From Eucalyptus grandis (lineage: Eukaryota > Streptophyta > Magnoliopsida > Myrtales > Myrtaceae): 64,000 nt of DNA. Of this stretch, positions 55,001 to 64,000 are shown one piece after another. The notes under the pieces are model-generated. The model did not search any database. It was given only the letters and a program-made list of their open reading frames with translations, and was not told where the DNA came from. Within the stretch, counting starts at the first letter, position 1; each line of letters opens with the position of its first letter. A program made the position numbers and the translations under genes. The DNA lies in assembly GCF_016545825.1 (NCBI RefSeq), contig NC_052612.1, forward strand, positions 6,510,001 through 6,574,000. Direction: 5' to 3'.

Positions 55001-58000
55001 GATTTGGAGCCCGTGTACTGGAAGAACGCATTGAGAAATCTCCCATGTACGAAGCCCTCAACATTAACGACTCCGTTGTACATGAGGCTTTATTTTCACT
55101 CGCATTGGAACCATAAAAAATAGAAGGCTTTCCGCCCATTCATGGTGCCATTATACGTTCACGGCGCGGTACGTACCTAAATCTGCTTATATGGAAATAT
55201 ATTTATCTATTTCTGGACTGACTCGTCCCAAATCTGTGCAATAACTTTTTGCTCTTACCAGAACCCCTTATCGGTTTTTACTTAAAATTCCCTACCTTGC
55301 TTGTTAAAGTAGTTGGATACCCATTGGTTTAGCCGCATAATAAACAAATTATTCACATTAGAGCATAATAGATTGGCTTAAATATTACAAATACAACCAT
55401 TTCACTAGAAACTCATGTGTTGTCGATCTTTGATTAGAAAAGCTATAAAGTGCAAATATTTAAGATTGATGACCATGAAAATCTGGAATCTAACAATGAC
55501 GCCATGTTTGAAGCGAATGAGAGCCATGAACCAAAATGAACAAATGAAAATTTAGGGCATGAATTATGAACTGGTAGCAAATCTATAGGCTGCGCAGGCG
55601 TGCTTTATTCATTGGAAAAAGAGGAGGTGAAGGTTCCATCACTCTCAGCAAATTGATGGAACATCGTTGTTTGTGACAAACAGTCAATAGGTTTTGAAGA
55701 AATTAAGAAAAGTTGATTTAAGTAAAGAAAGAAAGTTTTGATTTTTTTAAAATGAAAACAGTTATCATAATCTTTGCAGAAAAATCCAATACCGTAATCT
55801 AGCCTAAATTACCTTGACCATTAACAATATTGAGATAAACTTCATCAGACACATTGTCACGCCCCGATCCTCAGGCATGCGCACATCCCTTACTTTTGGT
55901 CGATTTTAAAAATGTGATATCCCAGAACTATGTATCACTGACCATTTCATTTATATATGCACATGCGGAAGCAATTATAAATCCCTAGACAATAAAACAA
56001 TAGGATAGAAAGCAGGCCATATTTTTTATATTGAAAATTCACAACCACGCCTTTTTACACGCATCTCATAGTATTCTACAATACTATATATACGTAAGTT
56101 TGATCTAACATCTATTCAAATGCAGAAAAGGTCTGACAAGACAGGACGGGATCTCAGTCCTCATCCGGGTCGTACTCGGGGTCATCCTCGGGGTCCTTCT
56201 CCACGTACTCATCTTCGGGTTCCTCAACAGAGATCTCCTCATCAGATTCCTCCTCCTTAGGCTCCTCATCCGGGTCCTGAAATGGTTATTTAATAACCAC
56301 TGAGACAACGTCTCGACAAGTTCTACCCTCTAAGACCCGATTAGTAAACTGATACACCTTAGGGCTACCTATGCAAAACATGAGTCAGAGGACTTACCTT
56401 GGTCTCAAATTCCACCTGCATATTAGCACAGATCAAATAGGCACCCAAGCAATCACATCACAGATCGAAGCATCGATCAAATCAACATAATTGATTACAT
56501 CTCAATCAAACCATTCACCGGTCATTTACATTCAATCAATCAATTCACAACATTAGATCAAAGCAAAGGTACATGTCATCCAAATCATTTCCCCACAGTG
56601 GAATATCTAGAAGTCAAGCCACGTACATTCTCCAGGACGACATACCAAGTCTCCGAGCCACGTGCCTCAAACCTTGGGCCCACGTGCATTCTCTAAGGCG
56701 ACCTCTTCGCCAAGGTGGTACATCAAATCACCAAGCCACGTGCCCTTTTAGATGCCATTCTCGAATACTGGACCCACGTGCATTCTCTAAGGTACTAGTT
56801 CACCAAAGTGACGCATCAGATCACCGAGCCACGTGTCCTTTTAGATGCCATTCCGAAATACCGGGCCCACGTGCATTCTCTAAGGCACTAGTTCGCCAAA
56901 GTGACGCATCAGATGACTAAGCCACGTGCCCTTTTTACGATGCTTGGGCCCACGTGCCTTCTCTTAGGTGCTAACTCACCAAAGTGATGCATCAATTCAC
57001 CGAGCCCACGTGCCCTTTTTATGATGCCATACACTGTCACCAAGCCACGTGCATTCTCCAGGAGGACATATCGAGTCTCCGAGCCACATGCATTCTCCAA
57101 GTGATTTACCAACTCACTTTCAATATTGACAACCGATACCTGACCAATTCTCAATCACATAGCCAAAATTGCCTTATTTAAGAATATAACTTTAAAATGT
57201 ATCATTAAATCAATTCGACACGAATTAAAGCTCAAATAAATAAACAGACTGCTCCACGACAATCAGCACGAAATTCCAGTCACCGGCCATCCCGGTTGAA
57301 TTTCCAGAAAATAAATAATTAAATAATTAATTTCGAAAATTAAATAAATAAACACAATAATTCCAATTTAGCACAATATGAAGCTCAATTAAATAAACGG
57401 ACTGCGCCACAATCATCAGCATAAAATCCTGGTCACTGGCCATCCCAGTTGAATTTCTAGAAAATAAATAATTAAATAATTAATATATAATTCCTAAAAA
57501 AATTCTATTTAGGCCCGAATTGCCTAATTGACACCCGATAAGGGTCGGGAAAAGTCCCACGAAGCATCCAATAAATACTATAGGCAATTCTCTATTTAAG
57601 TACACTAACCAAACAACTAATATGCAATGCAATTAACTCATAATCGCTAATCAATTCTAATCTAACCACCTAATTACACTTAACTAACACTAATCAACCT
57701 TTAAGTATAATTAGCAAACTAAGAAGACATTAGTGAGTAAAACTCACTCAAAACAACCAGGTCGACGCGAGGATCGACTTTCCTCAAAGTGGGCCGAGCA
57801 TCCGGACTCGAGAAGACGGCCAAAACGGGCCAAAACCCCATTATCATACCCATTTTTTGCCTTCTCTATGTGATGTTGGTTGAGGTGGTTCCGGCGTCAG
57901 TTGAAGCGACCAAGGGCGGCGAAGGGCAAGGCGGAGCTCCGGTGAGGTCGACAGTGGTTGGAGGGGGTCGGGCGACGGCCTGAGGTGGCTGAACGGGACT

Positions 58001-58406
58001 GAACCGAGGCGGAACAAAGGCTAGACAGCATCTCGTTCGGACATGGGCAGACGGCGCACGGCGGGCGAGTGTGAGGCGAACGACAGCGAGGCGGCAGCTC
58101 CTGGCGACATCGGCTGCTACTCCGAACCCAGGCGGGCTGCTTCTGTTTCTGATCTTCAACTCATAGGCTTTGAATAGCATAAAAGGGATGGAGAGAGCTT
58201 GGCGAAAGAGAGAGGGGGCGGAGGGCGTGCGAGCAGCTACGGAGCAGCGGCGGCGACTCCGGCTTCAGTGGGCGACAACGGTGGCAAGAGGCGGTGACGG
58301 TAGCTGCTTTTGCTTCGTTGGTCTTCAGTTGCTGGTGAAGAAGAAACCGAAAGAAAGGTGAAGAAAATGGAGGTGCTCGACGGAGGAGAGAGGGAAAACT
58401 GGTTTT

Positions 58407-58446
<40 letters not shown>

Positions 58447-61400
58447 GCCCCTCCAATCTAGCTATCTTCCTCTCACTTTTCCTTGCCAAAAATGCCCCTT
58501 TTAGAACCTTTAAGGTAGGCCAAAATGTTGGGCATAAGTGGCATACGAATTTGCTATCTTTCCCTCTTCAATCTTACTCAAATTTATTCAATTCTCAAAC
58601 CAACAATTTCAATTGAAGCCTAAATAAATTCAGCAAGGTATCCTTGTCCATTTCATGACTTTTTCCGTCATATAATCCAACTCGCATCCTAATTTCACAA
58701 TAAAAATGGTCATATGCAAATTCGATAATAAAAAACGGCCCTAACTCAACTTTTTCCCAAAATGTCTCGGTTGTCAAAAAAATCTTATGAGACTGAGTTG
58801 ACATTCCTAAAATGACTTGTGATATGACAAAACTTCCAATTTCTGAAATCGGACTTAGATTGGTGGTTAATTTCACTCGGACGCGTTTCGAGCGTGACCT
58901 AGGCTACCGAGTAGTTTTCAGAACTTTTTAGGACAAATGACTTATGGTCAATTTTCTTCGAGCCACGATGAACCCACTCGATACATTGGCGACTCTCGAT
59001 TGTCGTGAAAATATCGAAGATTCAAATATGGACACAGGGTACCAAAACGACAATAAAAACAAATTAGTGCTGGTCGACGAGAGTTTTCCAATTTAGTGGA
59101 ATCATTCACGATCAGTCATTCATCTCAGTCAAACCGACCTATCTCTGATTTCAAGTCGATTTTATACTGTGCCGCAATGATCTCTAAAGATGAGCACGGT
59201 CGAGAAGTCAATTCCTGGTCAAATTCTCAAGTCTATTTGCTTTAAAGTCCTTAATAACTTACCCAGCTAGTCTAGTTATCTCGTGAGTGGCCAACTTAGA
59301 GGACAACACTATAGTCACGTCGATGAAATGCCCAATTTATTTAATCGAAATCAAAACCCAAAAATCTGGATGTCACACACACGATAATCAATTATGTGGA
59401 ATTTTTTGGCTGCTAACACCATGGATCCCAAGTTTACTACTTGAAAAGCGCGTGTTCATTGATCATTAGATTGGTGGATTGCATTCAGGTGTTACAGTCA
59501 TATCAAATAGGGAGAATTGTCCAAAAAATTATGAACTTATTGTACGGCTGTCAATTCAGTCCTAAACCTTTCAATTGTATTAATTTAATATCCATTTTAG
59601 TTCTAAACCTTTTAAAGATTTGCCAATTTAGTCATTCCGATCAATTTTTCCTCACTTATTATGACCTGGAGAGCTTTGTATCCTGGAGTCTTCCCCACTT
59701 CTTATGACCCGGAGAGCCTTGTATCCTGGAGTCTTCCTCACTTCTTATGACCCGGAGAGCTTTGTATCCTGGAGTCTTCCTCACTTTTTATGACACGAAG
59801 AGCCTTGTATCCTGGAGTCTTCCTCACTTCTTATGACCCAGAGAGCCTTGTATCCTGGAGTCTTCATCACTTCTTATGACCCGGAAAGCTTTGTATCCTG
59901 GAGTCTTCCTCACTTATTATGACCCGGAGAGTTTTGTATCCTGGAGTCTTCCTCACTTCTTATGACCCGGAGAGCTTTGTATCCTGGAGTCTTTATCACT
60001 TTTTTATGATCCGAAGAGCCTTATATCCTAGAGTCTTCCTCACTTCTTATGACCCGGAGAGCCTTGTATCCTCGAGTCTTTCTCATTTCTTATGACCCGG
60101 AGAGCCTTGTATCCTGGAGTCTTCATCACTTCTTATGACTCGGAGAGCCTTGTATCCTGGAGTCTTCATCACTTATTATGACCTTAGGAGAGCCTTGTAT
60201 CTTGGAGTCTTTCTCACTTCTTATGACCTAGGGAGCTTTGTATCTGGAGTCTTCCCCACTTCTTATGACCAGGAGAGCCTTGTATCCTCGGGAGTCTTCC
60301 TCACTTCTTATGACCCGGAGAGCTTTGTATCTTGGAGTCTTCCTCACTTTTATGACCCGAAGAGCCTTGTATCCTGGAGTCTTCCTCACTTCTTATGACC
60401 CGGAGAGCCTTGTATCCTGGAGTCTTCCTCACTTCTTATGACCCGGAGAGCTTTGTATCCTGGACTCTTCATCACTTCTTATGACCCGGAGAGCTTTGTA
60501 TCATGGAGCCTTCATCACTTCTTATGACCCGGAGAGCTTTGCATCCTGCAGTCTTCCTCACTTCTTATGACCCGAAGAGCTTTGTATCCCGGAGTCTCCC
60601 TCCCATCTTATGATCTGGTAGGCTTCTGTAGCCCGGAGTCTTTCTTCATCTTATTGGCAAGACGTGCTTTCATAGTTATGAATCTTTTTTGTCGACCTGA
60701 CGCATGCCTATGCACTCAGGGTCTCTCTACTACATAAATAATTTAGGTGTCTTTTGTCTTTGAATGCAACCTCTTCGAGACAACATTCAAAGAGGGGCAA
60801 ATTTGTTGACACCTAATTTTTGTTTTCATGTACAAAAAAATTATTAGAAAAAGAAAAATAACAAAACCACAAAAGAAAAAGAAAAATAACAAAACAACAA
60901 AAAAATGCAGCTTTTTCCCTTGTGCGGCCCAAGCCCGTTTTCCCTTTGGTTGGCCCACGCCAGCCTTCTCCTTCCTCCACCTTCGCATTTGAAACCCTAG
61001 AGAAAAATAGAGGGGGGTGGGAACGAAGAAAAGAGTAAGAAAAAGCTGGAGGGAGGGGACCATGAGGGAGGCAGCTCGGCAGAGAGAGAGAGAGTCAAAG
61101 AAGACTCGCCGTCGTCGTCCCTACCATTCGTCGCCATCCACCCCGGAACCCAGATCCGAAGAAACGGAGGGGAGGAGGGTAGCGGCGGCGCTGCCCGACG
61201 CCATCCTCGCCGCTACCTTCCTCACCACCTCAACCCGACGCTAGCCACAACCCGACGCCGTCCAAGCCCCCTCGCTGCAGCCTGTGCCATCACTCGCCCG
61301 TCACCGCCTCAACTGTTGCTAGGAGCCGCGATCTTGTCGCAACCGCCGTCTCCGCCAGTCGCCGTTGCTCCCCTCAACCACGACCCTATCTTGTCTGCGA

Positions 61401-64000
61401 CCTCTGCTGGATGCCGCGTCGCCGTTCCGCCATCCGCACTTGCAAACCGCGAGATCCCCGCAAAGCTATCGCTGCCCTTGCTCCGCCCGTGATCTAGTCG
61501 TCCGATGCCGCTCCTCCGCCCGCGACAACCCGCCGTGCTCGCTTGTAGCTCAACGCCGCTGCCCCGATGCAGCGGATCCCAGGCCGGCCGCCGCGTCTTC
61601 GCCTTTGCTTCTCCGCGCCGCCGCGTCTCCGCATCTGCTCCGCCGCACCGCCATGCCGTCAAGCCCGCCGGCGCGTTGTCGCGCTGCCAAGCAAACCCTA
61701 GGTTTCAGCCCAAAACCGGGTCGGGCACGGGTCGCGAACCGGGTAGGGTTTCTATCCACGTGGGCTTGTCGTAGTGGGCCATCCGCCTTTGGGTTTGGGC
61801 TAGTTTAGTATGGGCTTGTGGGCTAGTTTAGTATAGACTTGTGGGCCTGCTTTGTTTTAAAAGAGAGGAGAGGAATTCTTGGGCTGGGCCTATGCTTCGG
61901 GCCCACTGGGCCGAACTCGGGTCCGGTCGTGGGCAGACCCGACCCGATCCGCGTTGACCGGGTCGGGTCGGGTCGAGCCGAACCCGATCGGTTCAGTTTT
62001 TTTTAAATCAAAAATTAATTTAAAAATTTAATTCAAAAAATATTTTCAAAAAAAAAATTCAAAAAATTCTATTAAAAAAATTTAAAAATTAAAAAATTAA
62101 TTAAAACAATTTCGAAAATCCAAAAAAATATTTAAAAATTAGAAATTAGTTATTTTGCTTTAAAAAAATTTTTAAAAAATTGAAACAATTTAAAACAATT
62201 TCGAAAGTCCAAATAAAATTTTAAAAATTAGAAATTAGTTATATTTCATTTTTTAAAAAAATTAAAAAAAAAATTAAAAATTTCGAAAATCCAAAAATGA
62301 TGGGGTTTGATTAGGACTTGCCATGTATTGCCATTTTAGTGTAATTAGACCTTTATGTGCTCGTATGTTGATTACGTTACATGTTTTATTTGCATATCTA
62401 ATTATGTTTGATTGCATGTGTTTAATTTTATGGCAATTAGGATCTTGATAGTTATGATTATTACTTTAATGATTGCGCACCTGCATGATCACCTCATATG
62501 TTAGTGGATAAGTATAAAATCAATTCAAACTGCCTGCCAAAAATCATTTTGTTAAAATGAACAAGATTAGGTACCGAAATGGCACTAATTGGTTAATTAG
62601 TGTAATCAAGTCCCCGAACCTAGATTCTCTGGTTGCGTAGGAAGTGAGGTATACTCCCATGCCTCGCTTGGTTTCTAGCCGACCCCAATAGGCTAGTGGC
62701 GACTCCTTTTGTGCAAAATTTCTTAAGAATATCCCAACGTCACGCAGGGTATGGGCTTGGGAGAGCTCGTGCCTAATCATGGGCCTTAGGCCCGTCCTTA
62801 GGCAATACCCCTAAACCTGTTCCCTCACCCTGAGGGTAGGTCGCGACAGCTTGGCGACTCCGCTGGGGAGTTGGTTTTGAACCTTAGAGGACTTAGGCCA
62901 GAATTAATCTTGTTTAAAAAAAAATATTTTTGTTTGGCAGCGAGGATTCTAGGTACGTCCCTAACATTAAATGTGTTAAATGTTTTTGCAGAATGGGAGG
63001 TATAAGGGGAAGTGTTTGCTCACCTTTGTCTTGCAGGGAGGTGTTGGAATGTATGGTTTATTTTTTATGTACGGAGTGCTGTTTGTTTATAAATTGTTGT
63101 GCATGTATCTTTTGCATTGCACTACACCATAGCACACACAACTTGCCGCCGGACCTGGGTTGCATAGGATCATTTAGGATGGTGTTGAGGTGGATACCAC
63201 TTCGACTACAATCGCGTAGTACAAGTTGCCCACCTCTACCCCGAAATTTCTTTCTTCATGTCGAAGGTACCCACCCCGGTCTGTGAGTATGTGACACGGG
63301 TCGGTTCTTTGACGAAACCGGAGTTATGGGTAACCCAACCTAACCACAACCTTGTTGGTTCAGTCCTGTGATCCTATGGCTCCATTTTGGGCTGTATAGA
63401 GTAGAAATCGAACCACATTCCATGTGCATGTCTATGTGATTGAAAAAAAAAAGCATAAGACAAAGGTCGGCACCCATTGTAAGTATCATTTCCTTTTTTT
63501 ATTTGCTCATTTTGTATTGCTTTTTCATCTTGAAATTTGCGGAAATCAATCGAATGCCCTCGGTGATGCAAGCTTATGATTGAAAAATTGACATTCACTT
63601 TTGACAAGTGAGCATTTGAATGCAAGTTCTAAACATTTTGATTTGGCCCTGTTGAACACATGGTTTTGTTTAAATTTCTAGTTAGGGGCTCAAAATCATT
63701 TCGAAAAAAGAAAGAAAGAAAAACTTTCAAGTTGTGATTATATTGGGACACAAATTGAAATTGCATTTTTTATCAAATTTTCTCATTCTCACATTTTGGG
63801 ACTATAACGCAAATCATTTTGTGTACAAATTTCTCAAAATAGAAGTCACTTCATTTTTTTTAAGAGTAAAATCACAAATCAATCTTTTAAAAATCAATGT
63901 CATTTTGCATAAGAAACTTTTGGAATAAAAGTGGACATTCGATCGATGGCCGTGGATTGATAATTTTAATGATGTCTTTTCTTATAATAAAATCTTGGCG

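Overview
This is repeat-dominated nuclear DNA of a flowering plant, probably a woody eudicot. The evidence is a set of intron-containing defence gene families (ACD6-like ankyrin/PGG, PR-10/Bet v 1, LRR receptor kinase), Ty1/copia and Ty3/gypsy LTR elements with plant-type primer sites, a tRNA-like SINE, and many small inverted-repeat transposons. The order Myrtales is only a guess from the style of the repeats. No bacterial, viral or organellar genes are seen. No gene in the window looks fully intact, and I find no evidence for a new multi-gene system.

Layout. 1-8.7 kb: intergenic DNA with a hAT-like element, a SINE with a clean target duplication, and a 956-bp foldback element. 8.7-22.9 kb (segment A): an ACD6-like ankyrin/PGG gene on the + strand in three exons (12046-19542), broken by frameshifts, with two Mutator-like miniature elements in its 4.7-kb first intron. 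23.3-27.7 kb: a minus-strand PR-10 cluster of three copies. One is an orphan exon 2, one is fused to a fragment of an LRR receptor kinase, and one has a promoter and both exons but a 1-bp frameshift. 28.6-52.05 kb (segment B): a rearranged duplicate of segment A. It is opened by a copia element with nearly identical LTRs (29379-34920) and by a large, decayed gypsy element (37267-46447), and it has lost most of the ankyrin gene. 52.05-59.6 kb: a solo LTR joins segment B to a third mosaic copy (C), made of a piece homologous to 2.3-2.6 kb and an ankyrin exon fragment, itself split by a 3.5-kb gypsy solo LTR. 59.65-64 kb: the 3' end of a Tat/Ogre-like gypsy element (43-bp tandem array, polypurine tract), one LTR, then a primer binding site and a leader running off the window.

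How it fits together. The locus looks like a defence-gene cluster (ankyrin, PR-10 and receptor-kinase fragments) that grew by local duplication and then decayed. Transposon insertions are the dated events: those found in B or C but absent from A came after the duplication. The calls rest on reading motifs, splice sites, terminal repeats and self-comparison within the window; no database search was possible.
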